Assembly: GCF_036245865.1 (NCBI RefSeq)
Contig: NZ_BTTW01000005.1
Span: 62,001-126,000 of the forward strand
DNA: 64,000 bases
Reading direction: 5' to 3'
DNA from: Corallococcus caeni
Lineage (GTDB): Bacteria > Myxococcota > Myxococcia > Myxococcales > Myxococcaceae
Below are positions 34,532 through 43,133 of the stretch, one piece after another; the stretch's first letter is position 1; every line of letters begins with the position of its first letter. A program made the translations under genes and the position numbers. The notes under the pieces are model-generated. The model was not told where the DNA came from, did no database searches, and worked only from the letters and a program-made list of their open reading frames with translations.

Positions 34532-35679
34532 CACGCCCACGCAAGCTCGTCACCGTCTCCCACTCGTACGTCGTCACGCTCAACCGGCGGCTGGCCAACG
34601 AGATGGCCCGGGTGGGCGCGGGCCGCTGGGACATCACCGCCGTCGCGCCGCGCGCCTTCCACGGAGACCTGGGGCCGCTGGTGCTCCAGCGCGACCCGTC
34701 GGAACCCGTGCACATCGAATCCGTGCGCGCCTTCCTCAGCCGCTCCCTGCACGGCTTCGTGTACGGCCCCGAGCTGCGCGCCCACCTGTCGCGCGGCGTG
34801 GACCTGGTGCACTCCTGGGAGGAGCCCTACGTGCTCTCCGGCCTGGAGGTGGCCCTGCTGACGCCGCGCCGGGTGCCGCTCGTGTTCTGCACGGCGCAGA
34901 ACCTGCCCAAGCGCTACCCACCGCCCTTCGCGCAGGTGGAGCGCTTCGTCGTGCACCGCGCCTCGGGTTGGGTGGCCTGGGGCCAGACGGTGAGGGACAC
35001 GCTCCAGGCGCGCGGCGGCTATCCGCTGCGGCCCTCGCGCTTCATCCCCATGGGCGTGGACGTGGAGCACTTCCAACCGGACGCGGCGGCGGGCGCGGAC
35101 TTCCGGCGCGTTCAAGGCTGGATGCACGAAGGTCCGCCTGTCGTGGGCTTCCTGGGGCGCTTCGTACAGGAGAAGGGCCTGCGCTTGCTGATGCGCGCGC
35201 TGGAGGGCCTGGGCACGCCCTGGCGCGCGCTGTTCGTCGGAGGAGGCCCCCTGGAGGTCGAGCTGCGCGCCTGGGCGGAGCGCCAGGGTGACCGCGTGCG
35301 GGTCGTCACCGGCGTGAAGCACGCGGAGGTGCCGCGCGCGCTCAACGCCATGGACGTGCTCTGCGCGCCCAGTCAGACGACGCCCCTGTGGAAGGAGCAG
35401 TTCGGCCGGATGCTCGCGGAGGCCTTCGCCTGCGGCGTGCCCGTGTGCGCCAGCGACTCCGGAGAGATTCCGCACACCGTGGGCGACGCGGGCCGCGTCC
35501 TTCCGGAAGCGGACGCCAGCGCGTGGACCGACGCGCTCGCGGAGCTGCTGGAGAGTCCCGCCCGGCGCCAGGAGCTGGCCACGCGAGGGCGCGGGCGCGC
35601 GATGTCCCGCTTCGCCTGGCCGGTGGTGGCCCGGGAGCACCTCGACTTCTTCGAGGAAGTGCTCCAGCGCCGGGCCTGA
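34528..35679 (+). CDS. Glycosyltransferase family 4
   Basis: 383 residues. Notable segments are VTVSHSYVVTLNRRLANEMAR near the N-terminus, DLVHSWEEPYVLSGLEVAL, FIPMGVDVEHFQPD at the linker, GFLGRFVQEKGLRLLMRAL, and the donor motif EQFGRMLAEAFACGVPVCAS. The layout resembles transferases that add to an existing glycan chain. It is the last of the ATGA-linked plus-strand series. Only one base separates its stop from that of the convergent minus-strand glycosyltransferase. Confidence 0.9.
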   Translation: MTRPRKLVTVSHSYVVTLNRRLANEMARVGAGRWDITAVAPRAFHGDLGPLVLQRDPSEPVHIESVRAFLSRSLHGFVYGPELRAHLSRGVDLVHSWEEPYVLSGLEVALLTPRRVPLVFCTAQNLPKRYPPPFAQVERFVVHRASGWVAWGQTVRDTLQARGGYPLRPSRFIPMGVDVEHFQPDAAAGADFRRVQGWMHEGPPVVGFLGRFVQEKGLRLLMRALEGLGTPWRALFVGGGPLEVELRAWAERQGDRVRVVTGVKHAEVPRALNAMDVLCAPSQTTPLWKEQFGRMLAEAFACGVPVCASDSGEIPHTVGDAGRVLPEADASAWTDALAELLESPARRQELATRGRGRAMSRFAWPVVAREHLDFFEEVLQRRA

Positions 35680-35680
35680 T

Positions 35681-36814
35681 TCAGGCCTCCAGCCGGTCCA
35701 CCAACACCTCCGCCATCGCATCCCACGTCCAGGCGCGAAGCGTGGAGGACAGCGCGGACACGGCGGGCGCCCAAGCGTCGCCCCGGTGGCGCCAGTCCTC
35801 CAGGCGCCGCACCAGCGCCGCGACGTCGTCCGGATCCTCCAGCAACAGGCCCTGGAGCTCCGGCGGGTAACGCTCGGCCACGCCCGCCGTGCGGCTCACC
35901 AGCGCGGGAAGGCCCACGCAGAGCGCCTCGTGCACGCCAAGCCCATAGGGCTCATAGCGCGTGGGCGCGACCAGCAGATCCGCGGCGGCCAGCAGGCGCG
36001 GCACGTCCGTGCGGAAGCCCAGGAACCGGATGCGCGAGTCCAGGCCACGCGCTCGCGCCTCGCGCTCCCACGACTCCCGCTGCGCGCCCGTGCCCACCAC
36101 CCCCAGGTCCACGTCCCATCCGGGCCGCGCGCAGAGACGGGTCCACGCATCGAAGAGCGTGTCGAAGCCCTTGCGCCGGTCTCCCAGCGCACCGACGAAC
36201 AGCGCCACGCGGCGCTCCTGGGACCAGCCCAGCGCCTCCCGGGACTCACGACGGAGCACGGGGGTCGTCGCGGGAAAGCGCGAAGGGTCGCCGCCCAGGT
36301 AGACGACGTGGACCCGCGAAGGCTCCACGCCCGTCGCGGCCAGCAGGTCCTGCCGAGTGCGCTCCGAGTTCGCGACGATGACGCGAGCCCGGCGCAGCGC
36401 GCGCCGCTCGCGCTCCAGGAACACGCGATGGCTCACGAATCCCTTGAGCCTCCGGAGCGCTCCTCCCGCGGGCTGGGGCGGATGCGCGCCGTGCACGTAG
36501 TGGACCCAGTTGGCGGCGGGCACCTCGCAGTTGCCGCCATTGGCCACCACCTGACCGCCTTCGGCCAGCGTGCGCCGGGCATGGTAGCGGCCCACGACGT
36601 CCAGCAGCGGTTCGCCCAGCAGGTAGGCATTGGCGGGCTTGGGCACGCGCACGAAGCGCACGTTCGGGTAGCGCAGCAGCGAGTCCTCCACCCGGTGCGC
36701 CACCAGCAGCACGGGCCCGCCCTGGCGCGCGAGCCAGTCCGCCAGCGCGAGGTTCGCGCGGTCCATGCCCCCGGTGGAGGCGAAGTCACCGGCGATGAGC
36801 GTGTACGGTCGCAT
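35681..36814 (-). CDS. Glycosyltransferase family 4
   Basis: 377 residues from the ATG at 36814 (a GTG at 36826 would add four). The N-terminus is YTLIAGDFASTGGMDRANLAL. The linker VHVVYLGGDPSRFPAT precedes ALFVGALGDRRKGFDTLFDAW, and the donor motif is EPYGLGVHEALCVGLPALVS. Its 5' end overlaps the 3' end of the upstream Wzy-type gene by 29 to 41 bases in another frame. It has no Shine-Dalgarno sequence, so translation probably relies on ribosomes arriving from that gene. Confidence 0.9.
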   Translation of the reverse strand: MRPYTLIAGDFASTGGMDRANLALADWLARQGGPVLLVAHRVEDSLLRYPNVRFVRVPKPANAYLLGEPLLDVVGRYHARRTLAEGGQVVANGGNCEVPAANWVHYVHGAHPPQPAGGALRRLKGFVSHRVFLERERRALRRARVIVANSERTRQDLLAATGVEPSRVHVVYLGGDPSRFPATTPVLRRESREALGWSQERRVALFVGALGDRRKGFDTLFDAWTRLCARPGWDVDLGVVGTGAQRESWEREARARGLDSRIRFLGFRTDVPRLLAAADLLVAPTRYEPYGLGVHEALCVGLPALVSRTAGVAERYPPELQGLLLEDPDDVAALVRRLEDWRHRGDAWAPAVSALSSTLRAWTWDAMAEVLVDRLEA

Positions 36815-38228
36815 TCCGGTACGCACTGAAGAACGCCCCGTTGAGCAGCCAGAACTCCATGCCCATCTGGCTCATGAAGAACGGGTAGCTGAAGGTGAGC
36901 GCCACGGCGCCCAGGTCATAGGCGAACAGCAGACTGCCCCACAGCCAGAAGTCACCCCGGGAGTCGTCGCGGCGGATGGCCACCCGGAAGCTCCACAGCA
37001 TCGTCAGCAGCAGGGCCAGCGGGTAGAGGATGATGGCCAATATCCCGCCGTCGTAGACCCACGCCGTCCATTGGATCTCCGCCCACAGCGGGGGCTGGTT
37101 CCGGTCGCTGTTGTCGCCGAAGTAGGCGTTGGCCATGCCGTAGCGGCCCAGCCCCGCGCCCAGCGGATATTCCGGCAGGCGTTCCCCGAAGGTGTCGTCC
37201 AGGAAGTGACCGCGGTTGCCCTGGTACACCTGGCCTGGATCCGACGCGGTGAGCGTGCTCCAGCGCGCCAGCACCGCATCGCCTCCGACCGCGACGGCCC
37301 ACCCGAAAGCGCCCACCGCGAGTCCGCCCACCACCGCGGTCAGCACCACCAGCCGCATCAGCCGTCCGCCCAGCATCAGCACCAGGGCCATGGCCACCAT
37401 GCACACCAGCAGCGTCACCGCCGCCGCGCGCACCTGGCACAGGTACAGGCTCACCATCCCCACGCCGATGCCAGCCACGCCCAGCACCGTCTTCCACCGC
37501 CCCCGAGGGCCCAGGAACAGCGCGCCCCCGAGCAGCACCGAATAGAAGGCACCGGTCGCGGCGCCGCCTGGCAGATCCGTCAGGCCCATGGGCCGGAAGA
37601 CGCGTGCGCCGCTGGCCGTCTCGAACTGGAGGCTGCGGATGTAGGCGTCTCCCTGGCCCTCGATGACGGTGGACAGCGCGGGCTGGAAGCGGCCCGGGAA
37701 GTACACCTGGAGGACGCCCAGCGTCGCGCTCGCCATGTTGAACAGGAAGAGCATCAGGACGATGCGCTGGAACATCTTCTCGTCGATGCGCAGCCGGCTG
37801 GCCCAGAACACCGGCGCGAACACGGAGGCCTGAATGCCCAGTTGGACCGCCGCCGCCACCGCGCTGGTCGTGCCGGGTTGGACGAAGTTGAGCGCCGTCA
37901 CGCCCAGGAAGGCCAGCAGGAAGGGCTTCGCCGGGTGCGGGAAGCGGCGCCCCTTCGCCAGCACCAGCAGCGCGAGGCTGGTGCCGAACGCCAGGATGCG
38001 GAACACCACCCGGACCGGAGACAAGGCCTCCAACAGCAGCGCGAGCTGACAGCCGAACAGCAGCGCGATGAAGGCCACCACCACGCGCCCCGAGCCGAGG
38101 AACGCCGTGGGAGCTTCCCCCGCCGGAGCAGGCACGGCCGGCACGGCGGACACCGGAGCGCGCCGCAAGTAGCGCTGATGCAGCACGCCCGGCCCACGGA
38201 GCTGGGGACGAGGAATGGCGTCCCTCAT
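36786..38228 (-). CDS. O-antigen polymerase/ligase-like membrane protein (Wzy candidate)
   Basis: 480 residues with roughly eleven membrane helices and a large periplasmic loop between about 330 and 410 (DPGQVYQGNRGHFLDD ... GAGLGRYGMANAYFGDNS). This arrangement is seen in Wzy/ExoQ-type polymerases. A Pro-rich cytosolic stretch of about 45 residues precedes the first helix. Sequence conservation in the family is low, so the call rests on topology, the loop and context between glycosyltransferase genes. Whether this or the 13-kb protein is the chain polymerase is open. ATGA overlap with the upstream gene. Confidence 0.8.
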   Translation of the reverse strand: MRDAIPRPQLRGPGVLHQRYLRRAPVSAVPAVPAPAGEAPTAFLGSGRVVVAFIALLFGCQLALLLEALSPVRVVFRILAFGTSLALLVLAKGRRFPHPAKPFLLAFLGVTALNFVQPGTTSAVAAAVQLGIQASVFAPVFWASRLRIDEKMFQRIVLMLFLFNMASATLGVLQVYFPGRFQPALSTVIEGQGDAYIRSLQFETASGARVFRPMGLTDLPGGAATGAFYSVLLGGALFLGPRGRWKTVLGVAGIGVGMVSLYLCQVRAAAVTLLVCMVAMALVLMLGGRLMRLVVLTAVVGGLAVGAFGWAVAVGGDAVLARWSTLTASDPGQVYQGNRGHFLDDTFGERLPEYPLGAGLGRYGMANAYFGDNSDRNQPPLWAEIQWTAWVYDGGILAIILYPLALLLTMLWSFRVAIRRDDSRGDFWLWGSLLFAYDLGAVALTFSYPFFMSQMGMEFWLLNGAFFSAYRNATVHAHRR

Positions 38229-39472
38229 GCGGCGAGCCCCCGCGCCACGGAGCGCACTGAGTCCTCCAGCGCGTCCAGGAACACGGAAGGGGCGCTCAGG
38301 CTCCGGGCCCGGACTGGCCCACGGGAGCCCAGCGTCCGCCGCGCCGATTCATCTTCGATGAGCTCGCGCAGCGCCAGGGCCAGCGCCTCCGGCTTCGGCG
38401 GCACGAGCACGCCGCACGACGCATCGACGATCTCCAGCGGTCCGCCCAGCGCGGTCGTGACCACGGGAAGCCCGGCGTAGAGCGCCTCCACGAACACCAG
38501 CCCAAAAGGCTCCGGCCCGGTGTTGGGCTGACAGTGCACCTCCGCCGCGCGCAGCAGCCGAGGCACATCCGAGCGCTGTCCCAGGAAGCGCACCCGGTCC
38601 CCGAGCCCCAGGGCCACGGCCTGGGCCTTCAGGCCCTCTTCGTAGGAGACCTCCTCCGGACGCTGCGCGCCGCCAGCGAACCACGCCTTCCAACGCGGAA
38701 CCTGTCGCAGCCGGCCCAGCGCTTCGAGGAGCAGCCGCTGTCCCTTCCACTCCTGCATGCGGCTGGCATGGACGATGACGACATCCCGCGGATCCGCGCC
38801 CAGCTCGCCCCGGAGCGAGGAGCGCTCCGAAGCGGTGAGGCCAGGGCCGCCGTCACGAACGGGAGGATGGAGCACACGCCAAGGCGTGCGCGGATACACA
38901 CTGCGCAGCGTGCTCGCGGTGTAGCGGCTGTTGCACAGCGCCAGGTCCGGAACGGTGACCCGAGCCCACCGCTCCGCCCAGTGCGCACCCGAGAGTGCGT
39001 CGTGCTGGAAGAAGATCAGCGGCACGCCGGCCGTGCGCACCACGGGGCCGAAGAGGGCTTGAGGCCACGCCGCGTGACACACCACCGCGTCGAACGCTTC
39101 CCGCTGGAGCAGCGCCATCAGCGAGCGGCGCGCTTCCCAGACCCGCCAGGGGCGGCTCACCTTCGCCGGCCCCAGCAACGTCAACGGTGCGCCCGCCGCG
39201 CGAAGCTCCTCCGCGATACGTCCCTCGAAGCAGAGCGCGAACGCATGCACCGCGCCGCCAGCACGGCCCGTTTGAGCGAGCGCCATCGTGCGCAGCAGCG
39301 TCTCCACGCCCCCATACAGATTGCCGCTGGAGACGTGCAGCACGCGCAGCGGAGCGCTGACCGACGCACGCGGTTCGCGCGAAGCAGTGCCGCCATCCAG
39401 CTCGCCGCTGGACGCACGCGAGGAGCGACCTCCGCCCGCCGCGTCCCCCCTGGACTCGCGCGACCCGTGCAT
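38225..39472 (-). CDS. Glycosyltransferase family 4
   Basis: 415 residues. A Ser/Arg/Gly-rich head of about 40 residues precedes PLRVLHVSSGNLYGGVETLLRTMAL, the GT4 acceptor domain. Further motifs are IFFQHDALSG, VIVHASRMQEWKGQRLLLEAL and the donor motif EPFGLVFVEALYAGLPVVTT. The ATG at 39472 has AAGG eight bases ahead; an earlier ATG at 39517 would overlap the upstream gene. The disordered head is unusual for this family and may include non-coding sequence if a later start is used. Confidence 0.88.
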   Translation of the reverse strand: MHGSRESRGDAAGGGRSSRASSGELDGGTASREPRASVSAPLRVLHVSSGNLYGGVETLLRTMALAQTGRAGGAVHAFALCFEGRIAEELRAAGAPLTLLGPAKVSRPWRVWEARRSLMALLQREAFDAVVCHAAWPQALFGPVVRTAGVPLIFFQHDALSGAHWAERWARVTVPDLALCNSRYTASTLRSVYPRTPWRVLHPPVRDGGPGLTASERSSLRGELGADPRDVVIVHASRMQEWKGQRLLLEALGRLRQVPRWKAWFAGGAQRPEEVSYEEGLKAQAVALGLGDRVRFLGQRSDVPRLLRAAEVHCQPNTGPEPFGLVFVEALYAGLPVVTTALGGPLEIVDASCGVLVPPKPEALALALRELIEDESARRTLGSRGPVRARSLSAPSVFLDALEDSVRSVARGLAA

Positions 39473-39482
39473 GCGCGGACCT

Positions 39483-40724
39483 TCAGCGCCCGCCCGCGAC
39501 GTGCCGGACGGAGGCATCGCTCCGCTCCTCCGCCACGGGCTGGCGTCCGAGCGCCTCCGCGTACAGATCCAAGCTGCGCGACGCCATCACGTCATGGGCG
39601 AACTCCGCCCGGGCACGCTCCTGCGCCCCACGCGACAGCCGCTCCCGCAGGCCCGGCTCCGTCACCAACCGCCGAGCCGCCGCCGCCAGCGCCCGCGCAT
39701 CCCCCACGGGCACCGTGAGCCCGGTGCGCTCGTGCAGGCTCACCCACGCCACACCGGAGTCCGGCACGGCGGTGTTGAGCACGGGCAGCCCGCTCGCCAG
39801 GGCCTCCACCTGCGACAGGCCATACGCCTCGCTGCGCGCGTTGCTCGGGAACCACAGCGCCGTCGCGGCCCGGTACGCGCCCGCGAGCGCCTCCGGCGAC
39901 AGGTACCCCGCCCACGTCACGCGGTCCTCGATGCCCAGCGCCCTGGCCCTCGCGCGACCTTCCTCCGCCAGCGGCCCCTCGCCCACGATGGCCAGCCGCC
40001 CCGGCGCGTGCACCAGCGCCTCCAGCGCCGTGAACAAACCCTTGTAGTAGACGAGCCGCCCCACCATCAACCACAGCGGCCCGCCCGCCGCCTCCGCCGT
40101 CCACCGTGCGCGAGCCTCGCGCGCTTCAGCCGAAGGATGCAGGTACGCGTCCAGCTCGATGCCCAGCGGCAGCACCCGCACCTTCGACTTGAACGTGGAC
40201 AGGAGCGACGAGCCGCGCACGTACGCGTCGCTCGTGGCCAGGAGCCGCGCCGCGCGCGAGTACAGCATCCACTCGAAGGGACGGAACAGCGCCCCCGCGA
40301 CCTTCTGCCGGATGATGTCGCTCTGGTGCGTCACCACCACCGCGGGCAGGCGCGGCACCGCGTCCAGCGCCAGCACCATGCTCGGGTTTGGCACGTGCAG
40401 GTGCACCACGTCCACGCCTTGCGCCAGCGCCCGCCGGAGCACGAACGGCAAGGACGGCATCACGTCCATGCGCGCCACGGACGCAAGCCGCCCCAGCCGC
40501 ACCACGCGCACCGGCCCATCCCACTCCTCACGCGTGGGGCTGCGCCCGTGGAACTCGTGGCTCGTGCCGCTGCCATCCACCGAGTGGTTCGCGCACAGCA
40601 CCTCCACCTGCGCGCCCAGCGACGCCTGCGCCCGCGCCAGCGTGCGGACGTGCGCCTCCATGCCGCCGGAGGCCGGAGGGTAGAACTTCCCCAGGTGCAG
40701 CACCCGCAGGCCCGCGCCCTTCAC
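39483..40724 (-). CDS. Glycosyltransferase family 4
   Basis: 413 residues. It starts GAGLRVLHLGKFYPPASGGMEAHVRTLARA, the standard GT4 opening (KFYPP-GGME). It has VDVVHLHVPNPSMVLAL, VTHQSDIIRQK, VRVLPLGIELDAYLHP, MVGRLVYYKGLFTALEAL, and the donor region SEAYGLSQVEALASGLPVLN. This pattern is common in exopolysaccharide transferases such as mannosyltransferases, but donor assignment is not possible. The GTG at 40724 overlaps the stop of the Wzc-type gene (GTGA), tying chain-length control and assembly genes together. Confidence 0.92.
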   Translation of the reverse strand: MKGAGLRVLHLGKFYPPASGGMEAHVRTLARAQASLGAQVEVLCANHSVDGSGTSHEFHGRSPTREEWDGPVRVVRLGRLASVARMDVMPSLPFVLRRALAQGVDVVHLHVPNPSMVLALDAVPRLPAVVVTHQSDIIRQKVAGALFRPFEWMLYSRAARLLATSDAYVRGSSLLSTFKSKVRVLPLGIELDAYLHPSAEAREARARWTAEAAGGPLWLMVGRLVYYKGLFTALEALVHAPGRLAIVGEGPLAEEGRARARALGIEDRVTWAGYLSPEALAGAYRAATALWFPSNARSEAYGLSQVEALASGLPVLNTAVPDSGVAWVSLHERTGLTVPVGDARALAAAARRLVTEPGLRERLSRGAQERARAEFAHDVMASRSLDLYAEALGRQPVAEERSDASVRHVAGGR

Positions 40725-42901
40725 GACGGCGCCACCCCGCCCTTGGGCTCGTCCTGCGTCGGGCCATAGCCCTGGTAGCCCAGGTACGTGTCGCCGTAGC
40801 GCGGCTGCCGCAGGTCCACGTCGTTGAGGATGGCGCCGAACATCCGCGCCTGCACGTCCGCCAGCGAGCGCAGCGCGCGCTTCGCGGCGCCCCGGTCCGT
40901 CCGGCCCGCCTTGAGCACCATCACCACGCCGTCCGCCTGCGTGGCCAGCACCGCCGCGTCCACCACCGCGTTGAGCGGCGGGCTGTCCAGGATGATGCGG
41001 TCGAACTTCTCCCCGGCCTGGCGCAGCAGCTCCTTGAAGGCGCGCGTGTGGAGGAGCTCCGCGGGGTTCGGCGGCAGCGGGCCACACGGCAGCACGAAGA
41101 GGTTGGGCACCTCCGTGCTCTTCACCGCCTTGTCCAGCGAGCCCTCGCCCACCACCAGCGAGCTGATGCCCAGGTCGTTGGGCACGCCGAACGCGCGGTG
41201 CAGCCGAGGCCTGCGCATGTCCGTGTCCAGCAGCAGCACGCGGTTGCCGCTCTGGGCCATGGCCACGCCCAGGTTGATGCACGTGGTGGACTTGCCCTCC
41301 TGCGGGCCGCTGGACGTCACCACCAGCGTCTTGCAGGGGTGGTCCGGCGACATGAACAGGAGATTGGTGCGCACCGCGCGGCAGCACTCCGCCACCGCCG
41401 AGCGCGGCGCGCGGTGCACGTACAGGTCGCGGTCGCCCGGCGCCTTCGTGGCCTCCATGCGCGGCACCACGCCCAGGAACGCCAGGCCCAGCACGTCCTC
41501 CACGTCCGCCTGCGACGTGACGCTGTTCTCCAGCATCTCCAGGAACAGCGCCACGCCCAGCCCCAGCAGCAGCCCCATCACCCAGCCCACCATCAGGTTG
41601 CGCCGCGTGTGCGGCCGCACCGGCACCATCACCGGCTGCGCGGCGTCCAGCACGCGCACGTTGCTCGTGCGCAGCAGACCCGACAGCTCGATGTCCTTCA
41701 GCCGTTTGAGCACCAGCTCGTACAGGCGCTGGTTGTTGTCCGACTCGCGCTGGAGCCGTCCGTACTCGATGGCCTTCTTGTTCACCTGGAAGGCCTCGGC
41801 CTTCGTCTCGTCCAGGAGCTTGTTGAGGTTCTTCTCCTCGCCCTGCGCCTCCGCCAGCTGCGTCTCCGCGGAGCGCACCACGTTGGTCAGGCTCTTGAGC
41901 AGGTCCGCGCGCACGACGTCCAGCTTGCGGTTGCACTCCAGCAGCTTCGGGTGCTCCGGCAGGTAGCGCTCGGTCAGCTCCGCGCACGCGGCCTTCTGCT
42001 CGCCGTAGCGCGACTTGAGGTCCTGGATGGGACCGTCCTTCGCGCCGGGCACGGCCTCCGCCCACGTCTCGTCGTTGCCCGCGTCCTTGCGCAGCCGGTG
42101 GATGGCGTCCACGCGCGCCTGCTGCGCCGCGATGCGCGTGCGCACCTCCGTGAGCTTCAGGTTGTAGGAGTTGATCCGCTCGCTGACGATGGACAGCCGC
42201 GACTCCAGCGACGTGGACAGCATGTCCGCGTCCTTCTTCAGGTCGTAGACGGCCATCTCGCCGGCCTTGGACTGGCGGCCCAGTTCATCCAGGCGCCCCT
42301 CCAGCCACGCGCGCGCCTCCTCCGTGGTGCGCAGCTTGAGCGCCAGGTTCTCCGCCATGTACGCGGCGGCCACCTCGTTGGAGAGCAGCGCCGCGCGCGT
42401 GGGGTCCACGTCCTCCACGCCGATGTTCATCACCCGCGAGTCCTTGCCGGGCACCACCTGGATGCGCGAGCGCAAGAGGCCCACCGCGTCCGCGCCCTCC
42501 AGCGCCTTCGCGCGCGCCGCGGGGTCCTGGTTCGCCGGCAGGCCCAGGAAGGCCGCGTCCTTCGAAAGCCCCAGCCGGTCCACCACGCGGCTGGCCACCG
42601 CGCGCGAGGTGATGATCTCGCTCTGCGTGGCGTAGTACTCCTTGTTGAACCAGTAGTTGCTGCGCTCCTCCCCCATCACCTCCTTCACCTCGCCGTCGAG
42701 GATGCGCGGCGCGGTGACGTCGATGATGAGCGAGGTGCTGGCCGCGTAGATGCGCGGCTGCCGGAGCGTCCAGGCCGCCGTGAGCGCCGTGACGGCCAAC
42801 GCCACCCCGAGCATCACCCACCGCCGGCGCCACACACCCCGCAGCCGGTGCATCACGCTCGCGGACGTCGCGCCGGGAGCCCCACCGGCCGGGTCCAACA
42901 C
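40721..42901 (-). CDS. wzc: Polysaccharide co-polymerase with bacterial tyrosine kinase domain (Wzc type)
   Basis: 726 residues. An N-terminal Wzz domain lies between two membrane helices (RRRWVMLGVALAVTALTAAW near 30 and VGWVMGLLLGLGVALFLEM near 440) with long periplasmic coiled coils. A fused cytosolic BY-kinase follows: Walker A SSGPQEGKSTT near 530, A' LLLDTDMRRPRLH, B FDRIILDSPP. The C-terminal tail has four tyrosines (702, 706, 709, 712) for autophosphorylation. It controls chain length and export with an outer-membrane Wza partner, not in this window. The GTG at 42901 with AAGGA is preferred; an ATG at 43045 would add a low-complexity extension. Confidence 0.92.
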   Translation of the reverse strand: MLDPAGGAPGATSASVMHRLRGVWRRRWVMLGVALAVTALTAAWTLRQPRIYAASTSLIIDVTAPRILDGEVKEVMGEERSNYWFNKEYYATQSEIITSRAVASRVVDRLGLSKDAAFLGLPANQDPAARAKALEGADAVGLLRSRIQVVPGKDSRVMNIGVEDVDPTRAALLSNEVAAAYMAENLALKLRTTEEARAWLEGRLDELGRQSKAGEMAVYDLKKDADMLSTSLESRLSIVSERINSYNLKLTEVRTRIAAQQARVDAIHRLRKDAGNDETWAEAVPGAKDGPIQDLKSRYGEQKAACAELTERYLPEHPKLLECNRKLDVVRADLLKSLTNVVRSAETQLAEAQGEEKNLNKLLDETKAEAFQVNKKAIEYGRLQRESDNNQRLYELVLKRLKDIELSGLLRTSNVRVLDAAQPVMVPVRPHTRRNLMVGWVMGLLLGLGVALFLEMLENSVTSQADVEDVLGLAFLGVVPRMEATKAPGDRDLYVHRAPRSAVAECCRAVRTNLLFMSPDHPCKTLVVTSSGPQEGKSTTCINLGVAMAQSGNRVLLLDTDMRRPRLHRAFGVPNDLGISSLVVGEGSLDKAVKSTEVPNLFVLPCGPLPPNPAELLHTRAFKELLRQAGEKFDRIILDSPPLNAVVDAAVLATQADGVVMVLKAGRTDRGAAKRALRSLADVQARMFGAILNDVDLRQPRYGDTYLGYQGYGPTQDEPKGGVAPS

Positions 42902-43133
42902 CGTTCCTTCCACGTCGCGTCTCTCCGGAAGTGGCTGCCGCGGGCGGTCTCCACCGGCCCGTAGACCTCCGGACCCGACCTGCACCCACATCGCGCTGGG
43001 GGGAATAACAGGCGGAGCGTGCAACGGGCCGGGCGGGTTGTCCATCCGACCGACGCCGCCTGGATGCTCCTCGTCCATCCGTTCCGGTCCGCGAACGCGC
43101 ACCCTGGAAGCGCCTGTGGTAGTGAGCGGCGCC